Source: Paenibacillaceae bacterium (GTDB lineage Bacteria > Bacillota > Clostridia > Lachnospirales > Lachnospiraceae). From it: a stretch of DNA of 64,000 nucleotides. Positions 24,521-35,084 of this stretch are shown piece after piece. The DNA lies in contig SVDU01000015.1 in NCBI GenBank assembly GCA_015057705.1, forward strand, positions 78,626 through 142,625, given 5' to 3'. Below the pieces are notes generated by a model that was not told where the DNA came from, did no database searches, and saw nothing but the letters and a program-made list of their open reading frames with translations. Each line of letters begins with the position of its first letter. Within the stretch, counting starts at the first letter, position 1. Position numbers and translations under genes: made by a program.

Positions 24521-24538
24521 TGATACTAAAATGATACT
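24520..24538 (+). repeat. Arm-type repeat, right end
   Basis: GTGATACTA-N4-GATACT, matching 11305-11323 outside the N4. Lies 104 bp inside attR. The 338 bp between the KAP stop and trmB otherwise contain only this, the terminator and attR. Confidence 0.55.
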
Positions 24539-24641
24539 GTTATTTTTTGCAAGGATAGCAAAAAGAACAAACATTCGAATGAATTGACGTAACAAGCACA
24601 TAAAAACGATATCTACAAGACAAAGTAAAATATAGAACGTC

Positions 24642-24660
24642 GTAAGAGAAAATTAAAAAA
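24642..24660 (+). repeat. attR core of element 1
   Basis: Exact 19-bp copy of 11235-11253. Just beyond it lie host sequences leading to trmB. Confidence 0.75.
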
Positions 24661-24791
24661 CATATGAGGGACTCCTATAAATAGGAGGAGTAACTTGCGC
24701 ATTTTATATCCTATATGATACAATCTATCTGCCATACGCCATTAAGGCATTGAATTGAATTGGAAAGATGATTAATTGGAGGAATAAAGAT

Positions 24792-25427
24792 ATGAGGCTA
24801 CGTCACATCCCCGGATCGGAAGAGGAAATTGCTGCGAGTCCTTATGTAATCCAGAACCCGTCTGGGAAAAAAGGATGCTGGAAGGATGTATTTGGTAATG
24901 AAAACCCAATAGAAATAGAAATCGGTATGGGAAAAGGCCGTTTTATTATGGAACTGGCTGCACTTCATCCGAATATTAATTATGTCGGTATTGAACGGTA
25001 TCCCAGTGTTTTACTGCGGGGATTACAGAAACGGGCAGATTTGGAGTTGAATAACATTTACTTCATGTGCGTTGATGCCAAGAATCTGGCTGAAATTTAT
25101 GCGCCGGATGAGGTTGAAAAAATCTATCTCAATTTTTCAGATCCATGGCCGAAGGACCGTCATGAAAAGCGCAGGCTTACTTCTGAAGAGTTTATGGCAG
25201 TATATAATCAGATTTTAAGACCAGATGGTGTAGTGGAATTTAAAACTGATAACAGGGGATTGTTTGATTATTCTCTGGAAGCCATTCCAAGAGCAGGGTG
25301 GAAGATAGAAGACTTCACATATGATTTGCATCACAGTGAAATGGGAATCGGGAATGTAATGACGGAATATGAAGAGAAATTTTCATCAAAAGGAAATCCT
25401 ATTTATAAACTGATTGCCTGTCGATAA
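24792..25427 (+). CDS. trmB: tRNA (guanine-N7-)-methyltransferase
   Basis: 211 aa from ATG at 24792 (MRLRHIPGSEEEI), supported by TGGAGGAA upstream; a longer reading begins 24 nt earlier. The SAM-binding motif EIGMGKGRFIMELA, then NFSDPWPKDRHEKRRL and FKTDNRGLFDYS are diagnostic for TrmB, which methylates G46 in the tRNA variable loop. Normal length. First host gene to the right of element 1; its natural promoter may lie in or next to the att site, so insertion could affect its expression. Confidence 0.97.
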   Translation: MRLRHIPGSEEEIAASPYVIQNPSGKKGCWKDVFGNENPIEIEIGMGKGRFIMELAALHPNINYVGIERYPSVLLRGLQKRADLELNNIYFMCVDAKNLAEIYAPDEVEKIYLNFSDPWPKDRHEKRRLTSEEFMAVYNQILRPDGVVEFKTDNRGLFDYSLEAIPRAGWKIEDFTYDLHHSEMGIGNVMTEYEEKFSSKGNPIYKLIACR

Positions 25428-25442
25428 CCTAAAAAAACAATT

Positions 25443-25476
25443 ACCGGTCTTCTTTCTATAACGAGGAGGCCGGTTT
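25443..25476 (+). terminator. Terminator after trmB
   Basis: accggtcttctttc ... gaggaggccggt, paired through G-T wobbles, followed by tttt. Confidence 0.75.
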
Positions 25477-25516
25477 TGCATATAATAAAGCAAAAGGTGA
25501 GGCAGGTGAGCGTACC

Positions 25517-25669
25517 ATGGGAATGAAAGATAAGGTAACAAATAAGCTTTTACAGGCAACCAGCGATAAAACTGAGCTGAATAAGAAAATGCTCGCATGG
25601 AACAAATCTTTTGTGGAAGTGAACAAAACACTGGGTGGAAATATTAAAAAAAGTACAAATAATAAATAA
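25517..25669 (+). CDS. Small hypothetical protein
   Basis: 50 aa, ATG at 25517, weak AGGTGAG upstream. Lys/Asn-rich, helical (MGMKDKVTNKLLQATSDKTE...). The reading frame extends cleanly to TAA between the trmB terminator and the tRNA promoter. No family recognised. Confidence 0.45.
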   Translation: MGMKDKVTNKLLQATSDKTELNKKMLAWNKSFVEVNKTLGGNIKKSTNNK

Positions 25670-25705
25670 ATTCGAAAAAGTTGTAAATATTTTGTAAAAA
25701 AGGTG

Positions 25706-25734
25706 TTGACTTTTGCAGAATACGGTTATATAAT
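25706..25734 (+). promoter_or_regulatory. Promoter of tRNA-Lys
   Basis: TTGACT at 25706-25711, 17-bp spacer, TATAAT at 25729-25734; near-consensus, about 45 bp before the mature tRNA. Confidence 0.9.
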
Positions 25735-25780
25735 TACACACGTGCTTGAGACAAGAGCACACCGAAAAAACGAAAGACAA

Positions 25781-25853
25781 GCGCCTTTAGCTCAGTTGGT
25801 AGAGCAGTAGACTCTTAATCTATTTGTCCAGGGTTCGAGTCCCTGAAGGCGCA
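25781..25853 (+). tRNA. tRNA-Lys (anticodon CTT)
   Basis: 73 nt cloverleaf. Acceptor gcgcctt/aaggcgc, D-arm agctcagttggtagagc, anticodon loop ctcttaa with CTT at 25814-25816, T-arm with ggttcgagtcc. CCA is not encoded. Decodes AAG lysine codons. Confidence 0.95.
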
Positions 25854-25860
25854 CTAAAAA

Positions 25861-25904
25861 AGTACTGGTTTTGCAGACGGAGAGCTGCGGGGTCGGTGCT
25901 TTTC
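25861..25904 (+). terminator. Terminator after tRNA-Lys
   Basis: A 16-bp stem, agtactggttttgcag pairing with ctgcggggtcggtgct through several G-T pairs, then tttt. Confidence 0.8.
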
Positions 25905-26190
25905 CTTTGTGTAAAAATATCGGCGGGATTCTATTAGTCCTTTAGAAGGGGTTTAAGGGTAGGAGATTTCGAAAAAAAGAGCCCCCCTCTTTGTGAAAAT
26001 TGTAGACGAACCACGAAGAAGGAAAAATAATGTAATTGTTGTCCACCCTATACCGTGCAACTTCCTAGGGTTTCGCATTGTGTAACATGCAATATTAAGT
26101 TTTTTAGCTATCTTTATTTTTACATCATATTTGGTGCATATGTCAACTGCTGGATAAAAAATTCACACAAAAACTCTGCAGTTGTTCATC
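25905..26190. other. Gene-free intergenic stretch
   Basis: Between the tRNA terminator and the end of the convergent EAL-GGDEF gene. I see no coding sequence with a ribosome binding site, and no clear hairpin. Confidence 0.5.
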
Positions 26191-27930
26191 TCATTCAATC
26201 TCATAATAACTCCCAGCCTGCCGCTTACACTTCTTTTTTAGTTCGGCAATTTCTGTGGAAAAAGCTTCTATATCTTTATAAGTCTTGATCCGGTTTGAAA
26301 TACCTGCAACGGACAGGCTTGCAATTGGAAATTCTTCTGTGATTCCCCTCCTGTTTTTCGATATGATATAACCCCGAACCATATCATCTTTATGGTATAG
26401 GGAAGAAACACGATGAGAAAATCGTTCAATTACTTTTTCACAATAATTTTCTGCTTCATGGTAATCGCAGATTACAATAAAATCATCTCCTCCGATATGG
26501 CCAATAAACTCATTTCTGGAGGCGGCTTTTTTCAGGATATCTGCGAGGAGCATCAGCATCATGTCTCCGGATTGAAAGCTGTATGCGTCATTATAAGATT
26601 TGAAGTTATCAATATCAAAATATATAATACAATAGGGTGAATCATTTAATATCCTGTACAGGATCTCCTGGTCGATTAACAGGTTGCCAGGCAATCCTGT
26701 CAGTGGATTTGAGTGCATGGCAGTATCTACCTCTACCTTGGTACAGGCTTCAAGAAGATCTTTTATAGTTACAATTCCCCAGTACATCCCTTCTTTTTCC
26801 ACAACAATTGGGTTATAAAGCTGATCATAATGTCTTTGCATGGCAAGCTTGGAAACTTGGTTCACGGGCATATCGTAATTTACACTGAGGAAGTTTTTGC
26901 TGGTCAGCTGCTGTATACTTCTTTTGGAGTTAAGGCTAAAACCATATCTTCCTCCAAATTTTTCTATTAAGGAAGTTCTGGTCATAAAACCAATGGCAGC
27001 GCCGCCTTCTGTCACTGTAAATTCTGTGATAGAGGGGTCATTTTGAAGTTCTTCATATATTCTAAGTGCCTTTTCATGTGGGTAAAAAGTATGCCCTGAA
27101 CGTGACAGATAACCGGCCATGGGATAAAGAGAAGCTATGTTTTTCCTGATGTAACTTTTAGTCTGAAAGCTTCTGATTAAGTCTGCCTTATCTTTGGTAA
27201 TATCCTTAAAATCCGGATCAGGGTAACCCAAAAAGAAACCCTGGCCATAACCGACTCCCAGACTGACCAGTGTTTCCAGTTCTGCTTCTGTTTCAATTCC
27301 TTCTGCAATTACAAGTATACCTGCATTTTTTCCGAATTCAGACAGTGCCTTAATCAGCAACTGCTTTGTTTCGTCCTTATGTACATCTCTGATTATATTC
27401 ATGTCAAGCTTTATTAAATCAGGTCTGGCGTTTGCAATTATATTAAGCCCAGAGTAACCGGCGCCCACATCATCAATTGCAATTCCGTAATTCTGCTTTT
27501 GATAATGCTCAACTGCGGATGTAAAGGCATGGGTATCCAATATAGACACACGTTCCGTTATTTCAAAAATGATGTCATTGGAATTTAAACCGAATTTTTG
27601 AAGGTATGCTTTGGTAAAACCTTCCCGAAAGGCGTTATCATAAATAATATTACAGTTTACATTGAGAAATAGCTTTTTACCCCGCTCCATATGTATGGAT
27701 TGTTCCAGTGCTTTTACCCTGCACAGCGTTTCCAGTTCCCAGGACTTATTATGTTTAAATGCTGTTAGAAACATCTCCTCTATATTCATTTCCAGTTCTT
27801 TTTGAGATATCCGGCTTAATGCTTCATATCCGTAGGTTTTTCCATCCACAAGCGAAACAATTGGCTGGAATACCGGTGCTAAATGCTGGCCTTCTAAAAT
27901 TCTGTTTAATAGCTGCTGTTTGTCGTCCAT
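26191..27930 (-). CDS. EAL-CBS-GGDEF cyclic-di-GMP protein
   Basis: 579 aa from ATG at 27930 (AAGGAG 7 nt upstream); a GTG 24 nt earlier is less well placed. Residues ~15-245 are an EAL phosphodiesterase domain with YEALSR (36-40), FEITERVS, IDDVGAGYSGLN, IKLDM and AEGIETEAEL, all residues needed for catalysis. A pair of CBS domains follows (~270-400), then a GGDEF domain starting NPLTGLPGN with the signature loop GGDDF (~480). The Glu of GG(D/E)EF is Asp here, so cyclase activity is uncertain. It probably degrades c-di-GMP, regulated by ligand at the CBS domains. No membrane segment. Confidence 0.92.
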   Translation of the reverse strand: MDDKQQLLNRILEGQHLAPVFQPIVSLVDGKTYGYEALSRISQKELEMNIEEMFLTAFKHNKSWELETLCRVKALEQSIHMERGKKLFLNVNCNIIYDNAFREGFTKAYLQKFGLNSNDIIFEITERVSILDTHAFTSAVEHYQKQNYGIAIDDVGAGYSGLNIIANARPDLIKLDMNIIRDVHKDETKQLLIKALSEFGKNAGILVIAEGIETEAELETLVSLGVGYGQGFFLGYPDPDFKDITKDKADLIRSFQTKSYIRKNIASLYPMAGYLSRSGHTFYPHEKALRIYEELQNDPSITEFTVTEGGAAIGFMTRTSLIEKFGGRYGFSLNSKRSIQQLTSKNFLSVNYDMPVNQVSKLAMQRHYDQLYNPIVVEKEGMYWGIVTIKDLLEACTKVEVDTAMHSNPLTGLPGNLLIDQEILYRILNDSPYCIIYFDIDNFKSYNDAYSFQSGDMMLMLLADILKKAASRNEFIGHIGGDDFIVICDYHEAENYCEKVIERFSHRVSSLYHKDDMVRGYIISKNRRGITEEFPIASLSVAGISNRIKTYKDIEAFSTEIAELKKKCKRQAGSYYEIE

Positions 27931-28480
27931 AACAATGCTCCTTATTCCGTTCACATTGTGATGAATCCATATTAATATATAAATTAAATCAGAACAAGCA
28001 TATTACGGTAAAGATTATGTAATACTTGTTTAAGGACTAATGCTCCTTTCTGAAAGAAAAAGCATTTTCTATTTCTTTTTCCTGTATCTTCCAATTTCTA
28101 ATCCATTTTAATAAGAAGAGAGAGAATCAAAATTATATTTCTATTCGTGGGAGCATTTGTGTGTTTTGATAGCGCCACTTTAGCACGGTAAAATGGTAGT
28201 TGGTTTTTTATCCATCTTAATTACTGTATTTGGACGATCGTTCGTTACTTATGACGATGAATTAAAAAAAACGAAAAAAATACATGGCAATTTACACAAA
28301 ATATTAGAAAAAAATTCTACATATAACCTAGAAAAATTTCTTTAAAGAGATTAAGTTTACAATTCGTTTACATTTTAGGTTAAAAAATTAATAATAATTT
28401 TAGATTTTAGACAGTTAAAATTGTTCCAAATGTTCAAACAATTGTGCGCATTAATAAGATGTTATGAATCAGACAAAATG
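27931..28480. other. AT-rich intergenic region before the F-ATPase operon
   Basis: About 550 bp with no supported gene. It contains an 8-bp palindrome (gacgatcgttcg near 28234) and several long A/T tracts that could act as an UP element or curved DNA for the atp promoter. No atpI gene is present here. Confidence 0.5.
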
Positions 28481-28509
28481 TTGACAATTTTTGCAGATGA
28501 AAGTATGAT
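28481..28509 (+). promoter_or_regulatory. Promoter of the F-ATPase operon
   Basis: TTGACA at 28481-28486, 17-bp spacer, TATGAT at 28504-28509, with A/T tracts upstream. About 95 bp before atpB. Confidence 0.9.
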
Positions 28510-28602
28510 ACACGGTATACCTGAGCTACATTGTATATTTACACGTACAATATTGTGAATCGGGAACCATAAAGGAGAAAAAAACAGTCTCTAAGAAAGG
28601 AA

Positions 28603-29298
28603 GTGAGCATTACGGAGGAGCTGGCAGAGAAGTTATTAGAGGAACTGAACTGCGAAACGGTCTTTACCATTCCGATATTCGGCGGCATTCCAATCGCTGA
28701 GTCCGTAGTGGTGACATGGGTTATCATGTTGGCATTGACTGTCCTTTCCATCATCCTGGTTAGAAACCTACAGGTTGAGAACCCTGGAAAGAAACAGCAG
28801 GTGCTTGAGATGGCCATCGGCGGGCTTTACAATTTCTTTGAAAGTCTGATCGGTGAGGAAGGGAAACGTTATATCCCTTATCTGATATCTGTGGCAATTT
28901 ATATTGCTGTGGCCAACTTAATCGGTATCATTGGTTTTAAGCCTCCCACAAAGGATTTAAATTCCACTGCTGCACTTGCGGTTATGAGCATTGTGCTGAT
29001 CGAATACTCCGGTTTTCATAAAAAAGGGGGAAAAGGTTTTCTGAAGGCATTTGCAGAGCCAATGCCGCTGTTAACCCCAATGAATGTCATGGAACTATTT
29101 ATCAGACCATTGTCGCTGTGCATGCGATTATTCGGTAATGTTTTGGGATCATTCGTAGTAATGGAACTAATCAAACAGGTGGCGGGTTTCATCGTACCAA
29201 TTCCGTTCACCATGTATTTTGACATTTTTGACGGATTGATTCAGGCATACGTATTTGTATTTTTAACAGGTCTATTTATGAAAGAAGCATTAGAATAA
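28603..29298 (+). CDS. atpB: F-type ATPase subunit a
   Basis: 231 aa, GTG start at 28603 directly after AAAGGAA (a very short spacer); no in-frame ATG exists nearby, since a stop lies at 28570. About five to six membrane helices. The proton-channel Arg is in FIRPLSLCMRLFGNVLGSFVVMELI, and the C-terminal FDIFDGLIQAYVFVFLTGLFM is the usual last helix. Forms the half-channels against the c-ring. First gene of the eight-gene operon. Confidence 0.95.
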   Translation: MSITEELAEKLLEELNCETVFTIPIFGGIPIAESVVVTWVIMLALTVLSIILVRNLQVENPGKKQQVLEMAIGGLYNFFESLIGEEGKRYIPYLISVAIYIAVANLIGIIGFKPPTKDLNSTAALAVMSIVLIEYSGFHKKGGKGFLKAFAEPMPLLTPMNVMELFIRPLSLCMRLFGNVLGSFVVMELIKQVAGFIVPIPFTMYFDIFDGLIQAYVFVFLTGLFMKEALE

Positions 29299-29326
29299 AA
29301 CTATTGATGAAAAAGGAGAAATAATT

Positions 29327-29545
29327 ATGTTTGCAGCAATTGGAGCAGGAATCGCAGTATTTACAGGTTTAGGAGCAGGAATCGGTATCGGTATCGCAAC
29401 ATCAAAAGCAACAGACGCAATTGCAAGACAGCCTGAGGCAGAAGGCAAGATCAGCAAAATGCTGTTACTTGGTTGTGCGCTTGCAGAGGCAACCGCTATT
29501 TATGGTTTCGTTGTAGCCATTCTTATCATTTTATTCCTTAAATAA
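29327..29545 (+). CDS. atpE: F-type ATPase subunit c
   Basis: 72 aa, two membrane helices joined by the polar loop ARQPE (residues 33-37). The ion-binding carboxylate is Glu54 in GCALAEATAIYG. At the position where Na+-binding c-subunits have Gln the residue is Ile21, and Glu54 is followed by Ala instead of Ser/Thr, so by these criteria the ring should carry protons. Strong AAAAAGGAG site upstream. Confidence 0.97.
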   Translation: MFAAIGAGIAVFTGLGAGIGIGIATSKATDAIARQPEAEGKISKMLLLGCALAEATAIYGFVVAILIILFLK

Positions 29546-29599
29546 TTTATACCGACAGGATGTACATGGAAAAAAATATTAGAAAGGCAGGCGATACAG

Positions 29600-30100
29600 A
29601 TGCTTAGACTGGATATGAACTTTGTGTGGAATATCGTGAATCTCATCGTCCTGTATTTTCTGCTGAGGCATTTCCTGATTCAGCCGGTTATGAATGTCAT
29701 TAATAAACGGCAAACGATGATTGAGCAGAGCATCAGCAATGCAAGGTCTTCGGAAGGGCAGGCAGCAGTTTTGAAAAAGCAGTATGAAGAAAAACTGGCC
29801 ACTTCCGGAGAAGAGGGCGCTAAACTGATTGAGGAAGCGAAAATCCAGGCGAAAGCCCAGTATGACAGGATCTTAAAGGATGCACAGGAAGATGCGGGAC
29901 GCGTGATCAGCGAAGCACAGAAAAAGACAGAAGCCGATCAGGAAAAAGCAATGCGCGAAGCAAAAGCCCAGATTGCAAGTCTGGTGATTGCGGCAGCAGC
30001 CAAGGTAGTTGGCCAGGAAACAAACGCGAAAGCAAATCAGGCGCTTTATGATTCATTTTTAGCAGAAGCAGGTGATTCCCATGACGCAGGCAGCAATTAA
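29600..30100 (+). CDS. atpF: F-type ATPase subunit b
   Basis: 166 aa: one N-terminal membrane helix (FVWNIVNLIVLYFLLRHFLI), then a long charged coiled coil (~40-150) with AEAQKKTEADQEKAMREAKAQ. Peripheral stalk. Ends 20 nt inside the delta gene, suggesting translational coupling. Confidence 0.95.
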   Translation: MLRLDMNFVWNIVNLIVLYFLLRHFLIQPVMNVINKRQTMIEQSISNARSSEGQAAVLKKQYEEKLATSGEEGAKLIEEAKIQAKAQYDRILKDAQEDAGRVISEAQKKTEADQEKAMREAKAQIASLVIAAAAKVVGQETNAKANQALYDSFLAEAGDSHDAGSN

Positions 30101-30584
30101 TTACGGGCAGGTGCTGTATGAACTCTCCCTTCCCGAGAAGGTGATAGAGGATGCGGCTCTGGCGCTTAAAACAGTGCCGGAGCTTAAGCGTGTCTTAAAC
30201 AGCCCTGTGGTTCCTAAAACCAGCAAACACCGGGTTATCGAGCGGGTATTTGACGAATCCATCAGAATCTTTTTTAAGGTGCTGGTTGATCGCCGTGATA
30301 TGGATCTTGCAGATGAAATATTTGAAGCCTGGCGTTCCAAAGTATGCAAAGAAGCGGGCATTTTAGAAGCAACGCTTTATTATGTAACGGAACCAGATGA
30401 AGAACAGATCCGTGAAATAAAGGCCATGCTTTGCAGGAAATATGAGAAAAAGGAAGTAAGGCTCTGCATGATCGAAGACCCCGGTTTAATCGGTGGCTTC
30501 ATCCTCCGTGTGGGAGATGTGGAGACTGACTGGAGTTTAAAGGGACGTCTGAGGCAATTAGAACAAAATATAATGCGGAGGTGA
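30081..30584 (+). CDS. atpH: F-type ATPase subunit delta
   Basis: 167 aa from ATG at 30081, overlapping the atpF end by 20 nt; a GTG at 30072 is in frame but less well placed relative to AGGTGA. N-terminal helical domain ([34 protein letters not shown]) that binds alpha, C-terminal domain ending in [28 protein letters not shown], the family hallmark. Connects the b stalk to the head. Confidence 0.95.
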   Translation: MTQAAINYGQVLYELSLPEKVIEDAALALKTVPELKRVLNSPVVPKTSKHRVIERVFDESIRIFFKVLVDRRDMDLADEIFEAWRSKVCKEAGILEATLYYVTEPDEEQIREIKAMLCRKYEKKEVRLCMIEDPGLIGGFILRVGDVETDWSLKGRLRQLEQNIMRR

Positions 30585-30589
30585 AAAAC

Positions 30590-32098
30590 GTGGCTTCCAT
30601 CAATTCAGATGAAATTATTTCTATATTGAGAAGTGAAATTAAGGATTATGACGCTCAAGCCAGAGACCAGGAAGTGGGAACTGTCTTAAGCGTAGGAGAC
30701 GGCATTGCAACGGTATACGGAATTGATCATGCAATGTACGGTGAAATTGTTATATTTGATAACGGTGTCAAGGGAATGGTTCAGGATATCAGAAGAGAAG
30801 ATATCGGCTGCATTCTCTTTGGCTCAGACCGTGATATAAAGGAAGGCTGCAAGGTTACAAGGACAAAAAGACGTGCCGGAATTCCGGTTGGCGATCAGTT
30901 TGTGGGCAGAGTAGTAAATGCACTGGGAGCACCGATTGATGGAAAGGGAGAGATTCCTTCTGATGATTTCCGTCCTATTGAAAATGAGGCACCTGGTATC
31001 ATCGACAGAAAGAGCGTATCCGTTCCCATGGAAACCGGAATTCTCGCCATTGACTCCATGTTCCCAATCGGACGTGGTCAGAGAGAGTTAATCATCGGTG
31101 ACCGTCAGACAGGTAAAACATCGATTGCAGTAGACGCTATCTTAAACCAGAAAGGCAAAGATGTAATCTGTGTTTACGTGGCAGTTGGACAGAAGGCATC
31201 TACAGTTGCCAAGCTTGTTAATACCCTGACTCATTACGGTGCCATGGATTACACCATAGTAGTGTCCTCCACTGCAAGTGAGCCAGCTCCCCTGCAGTAT
31301 ATTGCACCTTACTCAGGAACAGCACTTGCTGAGCATTTTATGTATAAAGGCAAAGATGTACTGATCGTATATGATGATCTTTCCAAGCATGCGGTAGCAT
31401 ACCGTGCACTATCTCTGCTTCTTGAGCGTTCTCCAGGACGTGAAGCGTACCCAGGTGATGTTTTCTATCTTCACTCCAGGCTATTGGAGCGTTCCAGCCG
31501 CTTAAAGGAAGAACTGGGAGGCGGATCCATTACAGCTCTTCCCATTATTGAGACACAGGCTGGAGACGTATCTGCCTATATCCCGACAAACGTTATTTCT
31601 ATTACAGATGGACAGATCTTTTTAGAGAGTGACCTCTTTTTCTCCGGTATGAGACCTGCAGTTAACGTTGGTCTTTCTGTATCCCGTGTAGGCGGTGCAG
31701 CTCAGACAAAGGCCATGAAGAAAGCAGCAGGAAGCATTCGTATCGATCTGGCACAGTGCCGTGAGATGGAGGTATTTACCCAGTTCAGTTCAGATCTTGA
31801 TGCAGCTACCAAGGAACAGATTCAGTTCGGAAGAGGACTAACGGAACTGTTAAAGCAGCCATTATGCCACCCACTAAGTCTTCATGAACAGGTAATCAGT
31901 CTGCTAACAGCGAATAACCGCCTTTTACTGGATGTAGAAGTTCCGAAGATGAAAGAATTCCAGAGAAACTTACTTGATTTCTTTGAGAGTGTTCATCCGG
32001 AGATCGTCAAAGAGATCGAGGAAACCAAGGCATTGTCTGATGAGCTGAAACAGAAGATTCTTGACGGGGTTGCAGAATTTAAACAGAAACGGGTGTAA
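30590..32098 (+). CDS. atpA: F-type ATPase subunit alpha
   Basis: 502 aa from GTG at 30590, because the ribosome binding site GGAGGTGA occupies 30577-30584 and would overlap an earlier GTG at 30581. Walker [10 protein letters not shown], followed by [13 protein letters not shown] and the conserved [22 protein letters not shown] block. Non-catalytic nucleotide-binding subunit of the F1 head. Confidence 0.98.
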   Translation: MASINSDEIISILRSEIKDYDAQARDQEVGTVLSVGDGIATVYGIDHAMYGEIVIFDNGVKGMVQDIRREDIGCILFGSDRDIKEGCKVTRTKRRAGIPVGDQFVGRVVNALGAPIDGKGEIPSDDFRPIENEAPGIIDRKSVSVPMETGILAIDSMFPIGRGQRELIIGDRQTGKTSIAVDAILNQKGKDVICVYVAVGQKASTVAKLVNTLTHYGAMDYTIVVSSTASEPAPLQYIAPYSGTALAEHFMYKGKDVLIVYDDLSKHAVAYRALSLLLERSPGREAYPGDVFYLHSRLLERSSRLKEELGGGSITALPIIETQAGDVSAYIPTNVISITDGQIFLESDLFFSGMRPAVNVGLSVSRVGGAAQTKAMKKAAGSIRIDLAQCREMEVFTQFSSDLDAATKEQIQFGRGLTELLKQPLCHPLSLHEQVISLLTANNRLLLDVEVPKMKEFQRNLLDFFESVHPEIVKEIEETKALSDELKQKILDGVAEFKQKRV

Positions 32099-32101
32099 GA
32101 T

Positions 32102-32998
32102 ATGGCAAATGCGAGAGAAATACAAAGCAGGATGAACAGTATCAAGAGTACCATGAAAATAACCAATGCGATGTATACTATTTCCTCGTCAAAGTTAAAA
32201 AGGGCCAGAAAAGCCCTGACTGATACGGAGCCTTATTTTTACGGGTTACAAAGAACCATTGACCGAATCATAAGGCATACGCCCGACATTGATGACCAGT
32301 ATTTAGATACCCGGCCAGAGATCAAAAAAGAGGACCGTAAAATAGGATATATCGTAGTAACAGCAGATAAGGGTCTTGCAGGTGCTTATAATCACAACGT
32401 TTTTAAACTGGCACAGGAACAGATCGACAAGGGAGGAAATCCCACCCTGTTTGTAGTAGGTGATCTGGGACAGCAGTATTTTTCTAAAAAAGGAATACCG
32501 GTGGAACAGGATTTCCGCTATACAGTTCAGAAACCTAATATGAGCCGTGCAAGAATTATTGAAGAGAAGATTGTTGATTATTTTCTTTCAGGGAAACTTG
32601 ATGAAGTGTATATGATCTATACAAGAATGGTCAATGCGATGAAAATGGAAGCCGAAATACGGCAGCTTCTGCCAATTCCCAAGAACCGCACCGGGCAGAG
32701 TGTTCCTTTAAATGTCCATTTAGAGGAAATCACCATGAAGCCGTCTCCCCAGGCAGTAATTGACGCGATTGTGCCTAACTATATTGCAGGATTTATTTAT
32801 GGAGGACTGGTGGAATCCTATTCCAGTGAGCAGAACTCCAGAATGATGGCAATGCAGGCAGCCACAAAGAGTGCCCAGGAAATGCTTGATGATCTGGCAA
32901 TTACCTATAACCGGGTGCGGCAGGCTGCAATTACCCAGGAAATTACCGAGGTAATCAGCGGAGCAAAGGCACAGAAGAAGAAACAGAAAAAGGCTTAG
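32102..32998 (+). CDS. atpG: F-type ATPase subunit gamma
   Basis: 298 aa. N- and C-terminal helices that form the rotating shaft (REIQSRMNSIKSTMKITNAM at the start; QEITEVISGA at the end), with a Rossmann-like middle (VVTADKGLAGAYNHNVFKLA). Starts 3 nt after alpha. A Lys-rich tail (KAQKKKQKKA) follows. Confidence 0.96.
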   Translation: MANAREIQSRMNSIKSTMKITNAMYTISSSKLKRARKALTDTEPYFYGLQRTIDRIIRHTPDIDDQYLDTRPEIKKEDRKIGYIVVTADKGLAGAYNHNVFKLAQEQIDKGGNPTLFVVGDLGQQYFSKKGIPVEQDFRYTVQKPNMSRARIIEEKIVDYFLSGKLDEVYMIYTRMVNAMKMEAEIRQLLPIPKNRTGQSVPLNVHLEEITMKPSPQAVIDAIVPNYIAGFIYGGLVESYSSEQNSRMMAMQAATKSAQEMLDDLAITYNRVRQAAITQEITEVISGAKAQKKKQKKA

Positions 32999-33028
32999 GC
33001 CATATCGTATTTTCCATAAATTGAGAGA

Positions 33029-34455
<1,427 letters not shown>

Positions 34456-34471
34456 CTTGGAGGTGCTGCCA

Positions 34472-34891
34472 GTGAGTACAAGTACATTTTTCCTTCAGGT
34501 GCTTGCCAGTGACAAGGTTTTTTACAAAGGACCGTGCCAAAAGTTAATCATTCCTCTTGCAGATGGTGAAAAAGCAGTTCTGCCTCATCACGAAGATATG
34601 GTAATTGCGGTTGCCATCGGAGAGATGAGACTGATGAACGAAGACGGAGAATGGATTCACGCCGTGGTAGGAAACGGATTTGTTCAGATTGTTAACAACC
34701 GTGTGACTCTTCTGGTGGATACGGCAGAGCTTCCTCAGGATATTGACGAACGCCGTGCGGAAGAAGCCAGGGAGAGAGCAGAGGAACAGTTAAGACAGGG
34801 CAAGAGCCTTCAGGAGCATTCTCATTTTGAAGCATCCTTAGCCAGATCTCTGGCAAGACTGCGTACCAAGCATAAATATGAGATCCGATAG
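34472..34891 (+). CDS. atpC: F-type ATPase subunit epsilon
   Basis: 139 aa from GTG at 34472 with GGAGGTG at 34459-34465; the earlier TTG at 34457 would overlap this site. N-terminal beta-sandwich (FFLQVLASDKVFYKGPCQKLIIPLADGEKAVLPHHEDMV) and C-terminal two-helix regulatory domain (RAEEARERAEEQL...). Inhibits ATP hydrolysis and couples rotor to head. Last gene of the operon. Confidence 0.95.
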   Translation: MSTSTFFLQVLASDKVFYKGPCQKLIIPLADGEKAVLPHHEDMVIAVAIGEMRLMNEDGEWIHAVVGNGFVQIVNNRVTLLVDTAELPQDIDERRAEEARERAEEQLRQGKSLQEHSHFEASLARSLARLRTKHKYEIR

Positions 34892-34910
34892 GAAATTACA
34901 GTGAAAAGAA

Positions 34911-34956
34911 AGATACCCGAAAACGGCAGATCGTGCCGGCAGGGTATCTTTTTTTG
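34911..34956 (+). terminator. Terminator of the F-ATPase operon
   Basis: agataccc ... gggtatct with an inner cggca/tgccg stem, followed by ttttttt. Confidence 0.95.
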
Positions 34957-35002
34957 TATAAAAAATTATCCAAAAATATGGTTTTTATTGGAAGCACTGC
35001 GG

Positions 35003-35031
35003 TTGACGGTGTATTTGATTGGTGCTATAGT
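35003..35031 (+). promoter_or_regulatory. Promoter of the chemotaxis receptor gene
   Basis: TTGACG at 35003-35008, 17-bp spacer, TATAGT at 35026-35031. It is sigma-A-like rather than the usual flagellar sigma-28 type. Confidence 0.8.
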
Positions 35032-35084
35032 AAACAGTACAAAGCCTGTAAACAACAGGGAAAACAGATTATGGAGGAGTTGTA

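Larger units (their letters stand above)
11235..24660. mobile_element. Element 1: integrated satellite-like element with tyrosine integrase (13.4 kb)
   Basis: Bounded by identical 19-bp repeats at 11235-11253 and 24642-24660, with integrase at the left end reading toward attL. Inside are a repressor/Cro switch, Rha-like regulator, replisome organizer, origin-like repeats, sigma factor and cargo. There is no terminase, portal, capsid, tail, lysis or conjugation gene. Gene content and size resemble phage-inducible chromosomal islands or a decayed prophage. Cargo segments at 17.25-18.9 and 23.1-24.5 kb are clearly more AT-rich than the surrounding element genes, suggesting separate acquisition. 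The host flanks would otherwise bring the SH3-protein gene next to trmB. Confidence 0.8.
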
